DNA of 48,883 nt from Bin80 sp964503085 (GCA_964503085.1 CAZCYQ010000022.1:1-48883), one strand, 5' to 3'. Counted from the stretch's first letter, positions 1-9,888 are shown. Program-made: numbers and translations. The notes: generated from the letters alone by a model not told the origin.

Positions 1-40
1 AAGAATGGTGATCGAATTAAATAAGAATGGTGATCGAATT
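1..40. repeat. Two direct repeats of an 18-bp unit at the window edge
   Basis: The unit AAGAATGGTGATCGAATT occurs at 1-18 and again, identically, at 23-40, giving a 22-bp period. A weaker echo follows near 43-58. Short tandem repeats of this size are common at the ends of IS21-family elements, so this may be the edge of an insertion sequence lying mostly outside the window. That assignment is inference; no transposase is visible here. Confidence 0.5.
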
Positions 41-535
41 GATAGGAATAATCACACCTTTTGCGCATGGTCCAATAAACAGGATCACCCAATGCAAATT
101 GGGATCCAAGTGTTCTGGAATAGAGAAACCATGAGATTGACGTGTGTAATTCGCATGGATCAGGGTCAATATTCACCGCAACTGGGCCTCGTTTAAGGCA
201 ACTGGTCCCCGTTCAATAGGCGACAACGAAAGTATAACGTCACACACGCTCTCTGGATTAATTGCGCCAATTCATGTCCCAGATCTCTGCAGAACCTAAT
301 CACTATGGTAGCTTTGCAAAAGACTTACTCGTGGGTAGAATTCCTATAAATGTCACCTGACAAACGGGATTTTCTGGAACTCAAGGTCATTCGGTTACCG
401 CCTCTCCCCCCCAGACTGTATGAGATGGCTACCGGACCCGGAATACCTGACAAAAGGAAACAGCAAACATCCTGCACCGGTAGTTGCCGAAGAACAAGCT
501 GACGGTATCCAAGTGAACGTGATAAAGTGACGAGG
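41..535. other. No convincing gene; probable mobile-element debris
   Basis: A 63-codon open frame runs from 5 to 196 on the plus strand, but its first codons are the tandem repeat itself and the rest has no recognisable motif, so I treat it as non-genic. The sequence near 160-225 has the patchy character of an element end. From 230 to 535 I see no gene, hairpin terminator or RNA. Confidence 0.35.
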
Positions 536-608
536 TGGAGCTAAGCGGAGTCGAACCGCTGACCTCCTGAGTGCGATTCAGGCGCTCTACCAACTGAGCT
601 ATAGCCCC
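536..608 (-). tRNA. tRNA-Ala (anticodon CGC)
   Basis: Read on the minus strand, a 73-nt cloverleaf starts GGGGCTATAGCTC and ends TAGCTCC plus discriminator A. The acceptor stem pairs throughout and contains the G3:U70 wobble that is the alanine identity element. The anticodon stem CCTGA/TCAGG encloses loop ATCGCAC, so the anticodon is CGC, reading GCG. The T arm GGTTCGACTCC is canonical. The 3' CCA is not encoded (the next bases are CCT). Confidence 0.95.
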
Positions 609-1264
609 TGGAACTAGCGCATGTGTACGATCCTGGATACTTTAGGGTCCTTGTACAAGGGCACATGTCTTTCCGATGTGAGGAAGATTAGGCACCTTCC
701 CCAACCTTTGCGCGATCCCTCGGTTGTGGACATGATACCAAAGCGACTAGCTGGACTGCGTGAGTTAATGAAGCACTTGCTGCCACAAGTGGCACTCACC
801 ACAACCTAACCCACACCTAACGGACTCCTCTGATAACGAAAACCTCCGCAGACATTTCGGCATTACAGCAGGAATGTATAATTATGGGAATCGTTTCCAT
901 AAGTAACAACTAGTTATTACGGAAATTCTTTTCATCTTTGGGAACACCAAGATGTGGTCGAATAATTCGCAATGGACTGGGAAGTTCAACGATTTTAGTA
1001 AAGTCCCGCGTCGGCTCGTGGTTGGTAAATCGCCGTATCTCATTGAGGTCAGTGGATATGGATGAGATGAATCAGTACTGATTCGTCGTCACCAAAGGAA
1101 CTCCGGCAGCCGAGTAAATAGATCACAATTCCAGTTGGACGATCATCTAGGATTTTTTTCCGGCGTGAGGTACAGTCTGGGGATGCCAAGGTGATCAATC
1201 AGGAGAAAACAATCATTAATCACCGCATTGGCCAATCAAGGATTCCATAGAGGGACTAAATGAA
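609..1264. other. Gene-free stretch upstream of tRNA-Ala
   Basis: Overlapping 62-codon frames exist on both strands around 614-809, but neither has a motif, a ribosome site or a neighbour that supports it. The rest is AT-rich with many stops in all frames. The promoter of the tRNA should lie just above 608, but I cannot place its boxes with confidence. Confidence 0.35.
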
Positions 1265-2089
1265 TTAATCAAAAAGGCTTGGGAGTTCGACTTTGGGGTA
1301 ATAGAGTCCAAGGATAATCCAACTCTTGGGATAAGGATGATCACGAGTCGTTCCCACGAAGAAATGAGTATCCCTGTCAACGCTGCAAAGTTCTTCAAAG
1401 AATTTCCGTTTCACATCATCTGCAGCATCCATGTGGGACCTCCCTTGATCAACCCTTTTCCAAAACAGGGCTCCGACTTCCCAATCAAAAATCCTCATAT
1501 TATGTCCATTGCAATTTTCATCATTGCAATGGAACCTATACGTGAATTTGAAGGGTACCTTCCGTAGTGGCTCGCGGCTGTTCGTGCGATTTTCAAATAT
1601 TCTATACTGCCTAAAGTCAGCGAGAACTTTTTCCTTCCAATCTGGCTTATCAGGCTGAATGACCAGATCAGAAATATTCTTGGGCTTGAAGATTCCAAGA
1701 GATGTCTGGTCAGATATCCGGCGTTCCCAGAGATCTTCCATAGACCTTGCCTTTTTCTGCAATACATACCGACTTCGATCGCGCCAGTTACCGGGATTTG
1801 ATTTTATGAGATCTCCGATCTGGATTGACTCGCTGTCCGGTCGATAACTCTCCTTCCGGTTGTCATGCCCAGTATGTTTTGATGCTTCCACCTCAATCCA
1901 CTGGTATTTTTTGTACTGCTGACCGAATGGTAAATCTCGAAAATTAATCGGGTAAAGGCGTACAAAGTCGCCTGTCTCAGTCACTCCAGCAGTGCAGACC
2001 AGCTCGTCGTACGTTGAAGAGGGGATAGGGTACGTCTTCACAGTGATTAGAACACGAAGGTGTCGTTGCTCGGAGCTTGATTTGATCAT
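1265..2089 (-). CDS. Unknown protein coupled to the DUF488 gene
   Basis: This 274-residue soluble protein is one I do not recognise by name. It opens with a beta-rich segment (LITVKTYPIPSSTYDELVC, about residues 14-32) and a tract rich in Tyr/Trp/Arg (41-70). A possible zinc knuckle or structural turn has Cys188, Cys193 and His196, followed by FDWE at 201-204. The C-terminal part contains FFVGTTRDHPYPKSW (243-257). I chose the start at 2089 because its ATG overlaps the stop of the DUF488 gene as ATGA, the usual sign of translational coupling; a frame 21 codons longer exists but would overlap the upstream gene by 67 bases. The constant pairing suggests the two proteins act together, possibly on nucleic acid or in defence; that is inference. 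Confidence 0.75.
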   Translation of the reverse strand: MIKSSSEQRHLRVLITVKTYPIPSSTYDELVCTAGVTETGDFVRLYPINFRDLPFGQQYKKYQWIEVEASKHTGHDNRKESYRPDSESIQIGDLIKSNPGNWRDRSRYVLQKKARSMEDLWERRISDQTSLGIFKPKNISDLVIQPDKPDWKEKVLADFRQYRIFENRTNSREPLRKVPFKFTYRFHCNDENCNGHNMRIFDWEVGALFWKRVDQGRSHMDAADDVKRKFFEELCSVDRDTHFFVGTTRDHPYPKSWIILGLYYPKVELPSLFD

Positions 2090-2952
2090 AAATGAATTTC
2101 TTTTAGGCCGGATTCGTGTGCAATGTAAGGTGCCAAACATCCTCTGTGACATCGCTCAACATCTTTTTCAAAGCATACAAGAACGGACGGGATTACAGAC
2201 ATTGTCCTACCCAATTCGGCTATTTTATTGAGTTGCGCAGGGAGAATAGACTCTTCATAGTGACGGAACAGACGACGGTACGAGGCCAAATCATCAAGTT
2301 CGGACCTTACCCCTGGGGGAATCCCCACGCTAGGCTCATGCCGATATGAGAGTCCCAATAGCTCACAAAAATGGCGTAGACGGGAGCCTGCGAACCCGTA
2401 TTTACGCGAAACCGGATTGGCTCTTACATCAATAAGCATTTGAATTCCCCGCTCTAGTAACCGGTTGAAGAATGCCTCAACAGACATTCCCTCATACCCC
2501 GATGTGTATACAGCGGGCGGTGCCTCCAAAGGAGGTTCAATAGATGCAAATTTTCGCTGGGGTAATTCGCTCTTGAGTGCAAACCAGGGATACCGCCTGT
2601 AAACATCTTCCAAAATTGCCTGTCTACTAGTGTTTCCATAGTTTCCAACAACATGGCGCACAGCGGCTTTACCCAAAGGGGCCAATGGTTCCGCAGAAGC
2701 AACAAATGGCAATGGTGCCAATTTACCCTCAACTTCTCTAACGTACCCATTGCTCTTCAGCCGCTCCAATTCGCGGTATAGGGTGAAAGAAAACGGACCA
2801 TATTTGTACGGAACAAAGTCGTAAAAGCTTGACATATTCCTCAGTGAAGTTTCATGTCGGAGAAGGAATACAAGCTTGACGAATACGGTCCTCAATACTG
2901 GCTGGGGTAGCTGATTCAACAGTTTCAGAACAATTTTTTCTCTTATAAACAT
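2086..2952 (-). CDS. Winged-helix (DUF4065/Panacea-like) plus DUF488 protein
   Basis: This 288-residue protein appears to be a fusion. Residues 1-80 resemble the SocA/Panacea (DUF4065) fold: helices followed by FYDFVPYKYGPFS (43-55) and YRELERLKSNGYV (59-71). Residues 149-288 are a DUF488 domain with YTSGYEG (149-155), LIDVR (173-177) and the hallmark Cys-rich signature CFEKDVERCHR (260-270). DUF488 proteins have no settled biochemical role. Panacea domains are known as neutralising modules for diverse toxins, so the protein may be the regulatory half of a two-gene unit with the downstream gene, which starts inside its stop codon. A palindrome lies about 30 bases upstream. Confidence 0.75.
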   Translation of the reverse strand: MFIREKIVLKLLNQLPQPVLRTVFVKLVFLLRHETSLRNMSSFYDFVPYKYGPFSFTLYRELERLKSNGYVREVEGKLAPLPFVASAEPLAPLGKAAVRHVVGNYGNTSRQAILEDVYRRYPWFALKSELPQRKFASIEPPLEAPPAVYTSGYEGMSVEAFFNRLLERGIQMLIDVRANPVSRKYGFAGSRLRHFCELLGLSYRHEPSVGIPPGVRSELDDLASYRRLFRHYEESILPAQLNKIAELGRTMSVIPSVLVCFEKDVERCHRGCLAPYIAHESGLKEIHL

Positions 2953-2981
2953 CAGATCAGAGATCCATGGAATTATCGATA

Positions 2982-2997
2982 AACTGGTATACCGGTT
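2982..2997 (-). promoter_or_regulatory. Candidate operator upstream of the DUF488 pair
   Basis: AACTGGTATACCGGTT is a 16-bp palindrome with one mismatched pair around a perfect GGTATACC core. It sits 30-45 bases upstream of the ATG at 2952, where a repressor could act on that operon. A winged-helix protein encoded first in the operon would be a natural ligand, but this is inference from position and symmetry only. Confidence 0.35.
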
Positions 2998-3600
2998 AAA
3001 GCATTAAACCCTGAATATCTGGTTCGGAGAGCCAGAATCTATTCCAATTCTGACGATGGTGCTCGGTCGTACTAACTCAAGATGAAACATGATCACTCGG
3101 AGCATTCCAGATCAAAGTACATGCTGTCCTCAGGTTTCTTCAAGTGATTTGCACAATCAACACACATGGATAATTCAGATTCCAGACTGGCACGGAGATC
3201 CCCATTTTTAGTTGAGGTTTTGGTAGCAACGTCAAATACTGTAGCTATGATACGGGAGAACTAACAGTCAGCGGAATGTTAAGGACGTGATGTGCAACAC
3301 CATAATGTATTACACATTGTGCCGACACTTAGGCGTAACATAATGTTGATAGAATATTTGTAAATGGCGGATAACTCGCCAGATGTACGGGAACTCTGTC
3401 TAAACGACACCTAATTACACGAATATTTTGTGATGCCCTTGCTTTTACTGGTGTAATTGGGAAATCCTCTCGGGGTAAGAGGCACCATAACTGACCTGCT
3501 GCTCCGGAGCAATCCAGGCCACAGACAGGGCCCGTGCCAAACAATGGACCTCGAAATTCGTTCACTTGGTCTCTCAATTGATCACCATTGATATATAGTT
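2998..3600. other. Gene-free spacer between divergent units
   Basis: About 600 bases separate the minus-strand DUF488 pair from the plus-strand aconitase gene. An 82-codon minus-strand frame at 3329-3577 has no motif and a composition unlike its neighbours, so I reject it. The aconitase promoter should lie here; the last 25 bases before its ATG are AT-rich (TTGATATATAGTT) with no Shine-Dalgarno sequence. Confidence 0.4.
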
Positions 3601-6315
3601 ATGGGCACGACGGTCCAAGCCAGAAAAACAGATTATTTCGGTACGAAAACTTCCTTCGAAACCCCGCAAGGGCCTGCGTTAATGTATCGTCTCGACGCAC
3701 TTGATGTGTCAGGATACTCACTTGACCGACTCCCGTACTCCATTCGGGTAATGCTGGAGGCCGTACTGCGAGGTTGTGACGGGTTTACCGTAACTCCAGA
3801 GAATGTTGAGCAACTTGCGAAATATAACCCCAAAGCTCCCTTACGTGCGGAAGTACCTTTCTCACCGGCACGCGTACTGTTGCAAGACTTCACAGGTGTG
3901 CCGGCGGTTGTGGACCTTGCTGCAATGCGCAGTGCCATGGCACGTGCAGGCGGTAATCCGTCTGCAATTAATCCGCGCGTGCCTGTACACCTTATAATAG
4001 ATCACAGCGTTCAGGTAGACTACTATGGAATTCCAGAGGCACTGCAGCTAAACTCTGATCATGAGTTTCGACGTAACCGGGAGCGGTACGAGTTTCTTCG
4101 CTGGGGGCAACAGGCATTTGATAATTTCTACGTAGTGCCTCCCGCGAGCGGGATCTGTCATCAAGTAAACCTGGAGTATGTAGCCCGTTGCGTGTGGACT
4201 GGGACGGAAAACGGACAAGTCGTGGCATTCCCGGATTCTCTGGTAGGCACAGATTCCCATACGACAATGATCAATGGTCTGGGAGTCGTGGGTTGGGGCG
4301 TTGGCGGAATTGAAGCAGAGGCCGTCATGCTTGGCCAACCAATCTATATGCTCATGCCAGAAGTGGTTGGTTTCCGGCTTACGGGTGAGTTGCCCGAAGG
4401 CGCTACAGCTACCGACATGGTGCTCACAGTCACACAAATGCTTCGTTCATATGGCGTCGTGGGACGGTTTGTTGAATTTTTTGGTCCAGGTATTCAAGCA
4501 CTTTCTGTGCCTGATCGTGCTACGATCAGTAACATGTCCCCCGAGTACGGTGCTACGATGGGTTTCTTCCCGGTTGATGAGGTCACCCTCGGGTACTTGA
4601 GACGCACAGGACGGGACGATGGTTTAATTGAATTGGTTGAAAGATTCACAAAGGACCAAGGGCTCTTTCTTACTCCTGGTGCACCCGAACCGGAATACCT
4701 AGATGTTCTGACATTGGACCTGGGCGACGTGGTTCCAAGCGTTGCCGGACCAAAACGACCACAGGACCGCATTCCAATTCCCAGCTTAGGCCAATCATTC
4801 CGCAAGTCATTTGCTGCGCCCGCCGGACCGCAGGGATTTGGTCGCCAAGCATCCGACTTGGACCGTACAGTCGCAATGTCCGACTTTCCAGATCCATTGC
4901 GCAACGGAGATGTTGCAATTGCAGCAATCACGAGTTGTACGAATACCAGCAACCCGAGCGTGATGATCGGCGCGGGCCTCGTTGCAAAAAAGGCTGTTGA
5001 ACGCGGACTGAAAACAGCGCCTTATGTCAAGACCAGTCTAGCGCCAGGATCACGCGTGGTAACCGAGTACCTTCACAATGCTAACCTGATGCCGTATCTG
5101 GCGCAACTAGGTTTTGACCTAGTCGGTTATGGTTGTACTACTTGTATCGGTAATTCCGGCCCATTGCCGGAGGTCGTGGGCAATGCAGTACGTCAGGGCG
5201 ATCTGGTCGTAGCAGGCGTGCTAAGCGGTAACCGTAACTTTGAAGGCCGGATTCACGCACTTGTGCAGGCAAATTATCTCGCTTCGCCCCCACTCGTAGT
5301 TGCGTACGCACTGGCAGGTACCGTAGATATTGATCTTACCCGTGAACCGCTCGGCAAAGACCTCGCAGGCAAAGATGTATATCTGCGGGATATCTGGCCA
5401 ACCACCGAGGAAATTTCTGAAGCGATTGAAGCCTCCATAACTCCTGAATTATTCCTTGAAGAATATGGTGGCATAGAGACCTCCAACGAAACATGGAACG
5501 CTATTGAGATCCCCAGCGGGTCTCTGTACGAATGGAGCAATGAATCCACTTACATCCAAGAACCTCCATTTTTCGTCGGCCTGACACGTGAGGCCCCAGA
5601 AATGGCCCCCATTGAAAACGCCCGCGTACTGGCTAAGCTGGGAGATTCAACAACAACGGATCACATCTCACCAGCAGGTGCTATCCCCAGAGAGTCCCCT
5701 GCCGGTGTGTACCTTAACTCCAATGGAGTAACCCTGCGTAACTTTAACTCATTTGGATCCAGGCGTGGTAATCATGAGGTCATGATGCGTGGCACCTTTG
5801 GTAATATTCGCATCAAGAACGAACTGGTACCCGGCACCGAAGGCGGAATAACCCGTTGTTTCGTCAACAACGATGACGTCATGTCTATCTACGATGCGTC
5901 CATGATTTACCAAGAAGCGGGGGTACCCTTGGTCGTCCTCGGCGGTAAAGACTACGGTATGGGATCAAGTCGGGACTGGGCTGCCAAGGGAACCATTCTG
6001 TTGGGAGTTAGAGCCGTGATCGTCGAGAGCTTTGAACGTATCCACCGCTCCAACCTGATTGGGATGGGAGTGCTGCCTCTGGAATTCTTGGAAGGCGAAA
6101 ATGCCGATACCCTTGGCCTAAGCGGTACCGAATCCTATAGCCTGGCTCCGCCGGAGAAGGCAGGAGGAACCGTTGAGGTCATCGCTGTACGCCCAGGAGG
6201 AGAAGAGATCCGCTTCGCTACGCGCTCACGTCTGGATACACCAGTTGAAGTTGAATACTATCGTAATGGTGGTATCCTTCACTATGTACTGCGCGAGTTT
6301 CTAGCTGAAGAATGA
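3601..6315 (+). CDS. acnA: Aconitate hydratase A
   Basis: This 904-residue enzyme interconverts citrate and isocitrate through cis-aconitate in the cytosolic TCA cycle. It has the full AcnA/IRP-type length and layout. The [4Fe-4S] ligands are visible as Cys446 in SCTNTSNPS and Cys512/Cys515 in GCTTCIGNSG, spaced as in Escherichia coli AcnA. Further family signatures are LIIDHSVQVD, GTDSHTTMINGLGVVGWGVGG and, in the swivelling C-terminal domain, YGMGSSRDWAAKG. The gene is monocistronic and its last 34 bases overlap the convergent hydantoinase subunit B gene. The start codon lacks a Shine-Dalgarno sequence, but the conserved N-terminus (YFGTKTSFETPQG) sits right behind it, so the start is safe. 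Confidence 0.97.
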   Translation: MGTTVQARKTDYFGTKTSFETPQGPALMYRLDALDVSGYSLDRLPYSIRVMLEAVLRGCDGFTVTPENVEQLAKYNPKAPLRAEVPFSPARVLLQDFTGVPAVVDLAAMRSAMARAGGNPSAINPRVPVHLIIDHSVQVDYYGIPEALQLNSDHEFRRNRERYEFLRWGQQAFDNFYVVPPASGICHQVNLEYVARCVWTGTENGQVVAFPDSLVGTDSHTTMINGLGVVGWGVGGIEAEAVMLGQPIYMLMPEVVGFRLTGELPEGATATDMVLTVTQMLRSYGVVGRFVEFFGPGIQALSVPDRATISNMSPEYGATMGFFPVDEVTLGYLRRTGRDDGLIELVERFTKDQGLFLTPGAPEPEYLDVLTLDLGDVVPSVAGPKRPQDRIPIPSLGQSFRKSFAAPAGPQGFGRQASDLDRTVAMSDFPDPLRNGDVAIAAITSCTNTSNPSVMIGAGLVAKKAVERGLKTAPYVKTSLAPGSRVVTEYLHNANLMPYLAQLGFDLVGYGCTTCIGNSGPLPEVVGNAVRQGDLVVAGVLSGNRNFEGRIHALVQANYLASPPLVVAYALAGTVDIDLTREPLGKDLAGKDVYLRDIWPTTEEISEAIEASITPELFLEEYGGIETSNETWNAIEIPSGSLYEWSNESTYIQEPPFFVGLTREAPEMAPIENARVLAKLGDSTTTDHISPAGAIPRESPAGVYLNSNGVTLRNFNSFGSRRGNHEVMMRGTFGNIRIKNELVPGTEGGITRCFVNNDDVMSIYDASMIYQEAGVPLVVLGGKDYGMGSSRDWAAKGTILLGVRAVIVESFERIHRSNLIGMGVLPLEFLEGENADTLGLSGTESYSLAPPEKAGGTVEVIAVRPGGEEIRFATRSRLDTPVEVEYYRNGGILHYVLREFLAEE

Positions 6316-7856
6316 CCTCCTCCGCCAGGGGTTTCGATACGAAGCCGGTCACCTGCCTTTAATCTCCGGGTAAACAAACCGGGCAATTTTGTCTTTTTAC
6401 CGGTTGCATTGATCAGTGTGTTCTGGCCTTCGCGGCCCGGATCCCCGCCGTACAGGCCCCACGGAGCATTCCGACGACGCGCACTGAGCATGGTTACCGT
6501 AGCGGGCTCCAGGAACTCATACTCCCGCACAAGCCCCTCTCCCCCGTTATATTGGCCAGAACCCCCGCTTCCCTGAATTAGTGCGTATTCTCTGATCTGG
6601 AATGGGAACTGCATTTCCAGTGCCTCAACCGGTGTGTTGAGTGTATTGCTCATATGCACATGTACGCCATTAAGACCGTCCGCGTCAGGTGCAGCTCCCA
6701 TTCCTCCACCAAGAGTTTCGTAGTACGCATAGGAGGTTTCGTCGGTATGTTTGCCCCCTATCGTAACATTATTCATGGTCCCCTGCCCTGCGGCCGGTAC
6801 ACGCTCTGGCAATGCCTGTGCCAGAGCCCCAAGAACCGCATCCGTAATTCGCTGTGAAGTCTCCACATTGCCTCCCGCAACTGCTGCAGGCCTTGACGCA
6901 TTAACCAGTGAATCTTCAGGGGCTTTCACATCGACTGGGGCAAAACAACCAGCGTTTGCCGGGACGTCTTCCTCAACCAGGCAGAGCACAACATAATAGC
7001 ATGCAGATGCTGTAACTGCAAGTACGGTGTTCAACGGCGCATGCAATGTCGGATCTGTACCCTCAAAATCAAACACGATATTACTACCTGCAATCTTAAC
7101 AGACACTCTGATAATGGCATCCTGGTCATCCGGTAGTTCCAACACATCCTCAAAAACATAAATCCCATCAGGCCAAGTCTGAATTGCACTACGTACTAAC
7201 CGTTCGCTGTACGCCTGCAAATGACGAGCATACGCGCAAAGTTCGAGTTCTCCATGCTCTTCTACGAGCCCTTGCAAACGCCGCTCTCCGACTGCATGTG
7301 CGGCCTGCTGCGCCGCCAAATCTCCCCGACGCTCGGTGGGGGTCCGCACATTGGCAAGTATCATCCGCAACAAACCCTCATTCAACTTACCCGCTTCGTA
7401 TAGCTTGGTAGGTGGAATAATTATTCCTTCTTGGAAGAGCTCAGTGGACAACGGGAGCGAACCTGGGCTCATACCGCCAACATCTGCATGATGCGCACGG
7501 CTTGCAACAAAGAAAATGGGTTCATCGCCAGCAAAAACCGGTGAGATCATCGTTATGTCGGGCAAATGATTCCCCCCATCAAACGGATCATTCAGAATAA
7601 CCACATCACCCGGCTCCCAATGTGTGAACGTCCTTAGTGCAACCTCACAACTCGCGGGCATGGCTCCCAAATGAACCGGGATATGTGCTGCTTGGGCAAC
7701 CATATTGCCCTCCGTATCAAAGACCGCGCAGGAATAGTCCAGACGCTCCTTAATATTGGGAGAGTATCCTGTACGCTGCAGCGTAACCCCCATTTCTTCG
7801 GCAACGCCGATGAATCGGTGTCTATAGATTTCGAGAAGAATGGGATCAATTTCCAT
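6282..7856 (-). CDS. hyuB: Hydantoinase B / 5-oxoprolinase beta-type subunit
   Basis: This protein of about 524 residues is the HyuB-type partner of ATP-dependent hydantoinases, 5-oxoprolinases and acetophenone-carboxylase-like enzymes, which open cyclic or activate carbonyl substrates with ATP. It shows the family hallmarks IYRHRFIGVAEEMG near the N-terminus, NDPFDGGNHLPDI, FVASRAHHADVGGMSPGS, and a glycine-rich end with ETPGGGGH. I place the start at 7856 (MEIDPILLEIYRH), where the family alignment begins, giving an 11-base overlap with the stop of the A subunit; an upstream in-frame start at 7907 would add 17 residues and a longer overlap. The exact substrate cannot be read from sequence. 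Confidence 0.9.
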   Translation of the reverse strand: MEIDPILLEIYRHRFIGVAEEMGVTLQRTGYSPNIKERLDYSCAVFDTEGNMVAQAAHIPVHLGAMPASCEVALRTFTHWEPGDVVILNDPFDGGNHLPDITMISPVFAGDEPIFFVASRAHHADVGGMSPGSLPLSTELFQEGIIIPPTKLYEAGKLNEGLLRMILANVRTPTERRGDLAAQQAAHAVGERRLQGLVEEHGELELCAYARHLQAYSERLVRSAIQTWPDGIYVFEDVLELPDDQDAIIRVSVKIAGSNIVFDFEGTDPTLHAPLNTVLAVTASACYYVVLCLVEEDVPANAGCFAPVDVKAPEDSLVNASRPAAVAGGNVETSQRITDAVLGALAQALPERVPAAGQGTMNNVTIGGKHTDETSYAYYETLGGGMGAAPDADGLNGVHVHMSNTLNTPVEALEMQFPFQIREYALIQGSGGSGQYNGGEGLVREYEFLEPATVTMLSARRRNAPWGLYGGDPGREGQNTLINATGKKTKLPGLFTRRLKAGDRLRIETPGGGGHSSARNSRST

Positions 7857-9888
7857 GATCTGTGCCACATTTAAGATGTAGGTTGTGCCAGTGATCAACC
7901 TCGGCATCCCAGCCCGGAGGCATGACTACTGTTGAATCATACTGCACAATCAGTGCAGGGCCTCTAAACGTACATCCTCCTACCAGTGTATCACGTTTTA
8001 GGACAGGAATCGACATTGGCCCATCTGCTGTAAAGTACACGGGCGTTTTTGGTGCTTGGGCTATATCGAAGGGAGAGGCAGTTGTTGTTGCCGGTGTGGG
8101 TATTACTTTCTCCCGGGGCACCGTTGCCCGTAGTCGCACGGCCACAGACTCTACGGGAAGTTCTGGTGCGCTGTACCCATAACGCATATGATGCGCCGAA
8201 TGAAACGCTTCTATCGAAATACGAATGTTTTCCGGTGCAACCGGTAAACTCAGAGGCACCGTGAGCTCATAACTTTGCCCTGAGTACCGCAAATCAAGAC
8301 TGCAGTCCAACTGAACCTCCCCTGTATCTGAGTCCAAACGGGATAGTACTACGGGCTTCAGTTGATTGATTGAATTCTCGAGACGTTCAGGATTGCGAAA
8401 AAGCTCCTCTGCGGTACACAGTAACGCTTGCGATATGTCACTAGTGATATCTGCCATTAATAGACCAAGTGCACTGAGTACACCGGGATGACGCGAAATC
8501 AGAATTTTTTTCACACCTAAGGAATCAGCAATTGCACATGCGTGCAACGGCCCTGCCCCGCCGAAGGGAACCAAGATATACGATCGTGGATCGTAACCAC
8601 ATTCAACGGATACGCGTCTTAGTGCCCGTTCCATAGTCGCGTTCGCAACCCGTACAATACCCAGTGCAGTCTCTTCAGGAGAAAGCTTAAGGGGCTGGCC
8701 AAGATGTGCAATCGCTCTATATGCCGCCTGAACATCTAATGGACGCGCAGAGTCTCCGCCGAGAAATTGTGATGGTATCAAACGACCAAGTACCAGATTG
8801 GCATCCGTTACAGTGGGAGTTTGGCCGCCCTGCCCGTAACAAACCGGACCGGGCACTGCACCTGCACTTTGGGGACCTACACGCAGTATACCTCCTGAAT
8901 CAACGTACGCCAGGCTACCTCCACCTGCACCGACCGTATGGATCTGTGTGGAAGGCAGTCGAAGTGGTAGATCGCAAATTGTGCCTTCGGTCGTCTGTGG
9001 TATTCCGCCAGGACAAAGTGCTACGTCTGTACTGGTGCCTCCCATATCAAAAGTAATTATGTGGGGACTGGAAGTGCTGAGTGCCTGTAGAGCCAAAGCA
9101 AATGCCCCTACAACTCCACCTGCAGGCCCACTCAGAACCAACCTGGATGCCTGTTTAGATGCCTGTTGTGCATCCAGCGTACCACCACTGGATTGCATGA
9201 CCTTGAGTGATCTACCACTGAGTACACGCCTGAGACACCTCAAATAGCGCATAACGAGAGGCCGCACATACGCATTAATGACCGTTGTTGCTGTGCGCTC
9301 GTACTCTCTGTACTCAGGTAGGAGATCTACACTAAGCGAAACAGGTAAATCCGGGAACTCCTCGGCCAATGCGGCCGCAATACCGCGTTCGTGTACATCA
9401 TTCAAGAAGGAAAAGAGCAGAACTACCGCCACACTCTCCACCTTTTCCTGCTTGAGTACTTCCAGAACTTCAATCAGTGAGGATCTTTCCAGCTTCCTGT
9501 GAATGCCACCCTCGCTATCTATGCGTTCATCAACCTGCAAACGAAGCTTTCGGGGCACAAGATGATTGCGTGTTGCCTGGGAAAACTCATACAGCTGGGG
9601 GCGATTTTGTCGGCCGATCGCCAAGACATCTGCAAAGCCGTGTGTGGTTATTAGCGCAGTCCGAGCTCCTCGCCGCTCCAGAAGTGCATTGGTCGCGGTT
9701 GTCGTGCCGTGCATAACCGGCGCCTCTGGATCTACTGAAAGCACTGCTAAGCCTTGCAGTATGGCTTGGCTTTGATCACTTGGTGTCGTAGGTACCTTAT
9801 GCACGGACAACCCGGAAGCGTCCAACACAACAAAATCTGTGAATGTCCCTCCTACGTCAATCCCAATACACTGACCATCAGCACGCAT
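7846..9888 (-). CDS. hyuA: Hydantoinase A / 5-oxoprolinase alpha-type subunit
   Basis: This 680-residue protein is the ATP-binding HyuA-type subunit of the hydantoinase/oxoprolinase family. The N-terminal DVGGTFTDFVV (from residue 11) is the phosphate-binding loop of the ASKHA fold, a second loop reads FDMGGTSTDVALCPGG, and VPFGGAGPLHACAIAD is a further family signature. It is upstream of and overlaps the B subunit, so the two should form one complex. Start at 9888 places the nucleotide loop ten residues in, as is usual. No dedicated regulator or transporter is adjacent; the gene begins only 52 bases downstream of recO on the same strand and may be read with it. Confidence 0.93.
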   Translation of the reverse strand: MRADGQCIGIDVGGTFTDFVVLDASGLSVHKVPTTPSDQSQAILQGLAVLSVDPEAPVMHGTTTATNALLERRGARTALITTHGFADVLAIGRQNRPQLYEFSQATRNHLVPRKLRLQVDERIDSEGGIHRKLERSSLIEVLEVLKQEKVESVAVVLLFSFLNDVHERGIAAALAEEFPDLPVSLSVDLLPEYREYERTATTVINAYVRPLVMRYLRCLRRVLSGRSLKVMQSSGGTLDAQQASKQASRLVLSGPAGGVVGAFALALQALSTSSPHIITFDMGGTSTDVALCPGGIPQTTEGTICDLPLRLPSTQIHTVGAGGGSLAYVDSGGILRVGPQSAGAVPGPVCYGQGGQTPTVTDANLVLGRLIPSQFLGGDSARPLDVQAAYRAIAHLGQPLKLSPEETALGIVRVANATMERALRRVSVECGYDPRSYILVPFGGAGPLHACAIADSLGVKKILISRHPGVLSALGLLMADITSDISQALLCTAEELFRNPERLENSINQLKPVVLSRLDSDTGEVQLDCSLDLRYSGQSYELTVPLSLPVAPENIRISIEAFHSAHHMRYGYSAPELPVESVAVRLRATVPREKVIPTPATTTASPFDIAQAPKTPVYFTADGPMSIPVLKRDTLVGGCTFRGPALIVQYDSTVVMPPGWDAEVDHWHNLHLKCGTDHGN

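Noticed and set aside
614..809. Overlapping 62-codon frames on both strands after tRNA-Ala
   Set aside because: Neither has a family resemblance or supporting context, and both strands being open suggests chance.
3329..3577. An 82-codon minus-strand frame before aconitase
   Set aside because: Composition and sequence look random and it would occupy the aconitase promoter.
3633..5549. Several antisense open frames inside the aconitase gene
   Set aside because: They are mirror frames of a strongly conserved gene and have no motifs or ribosome sites.
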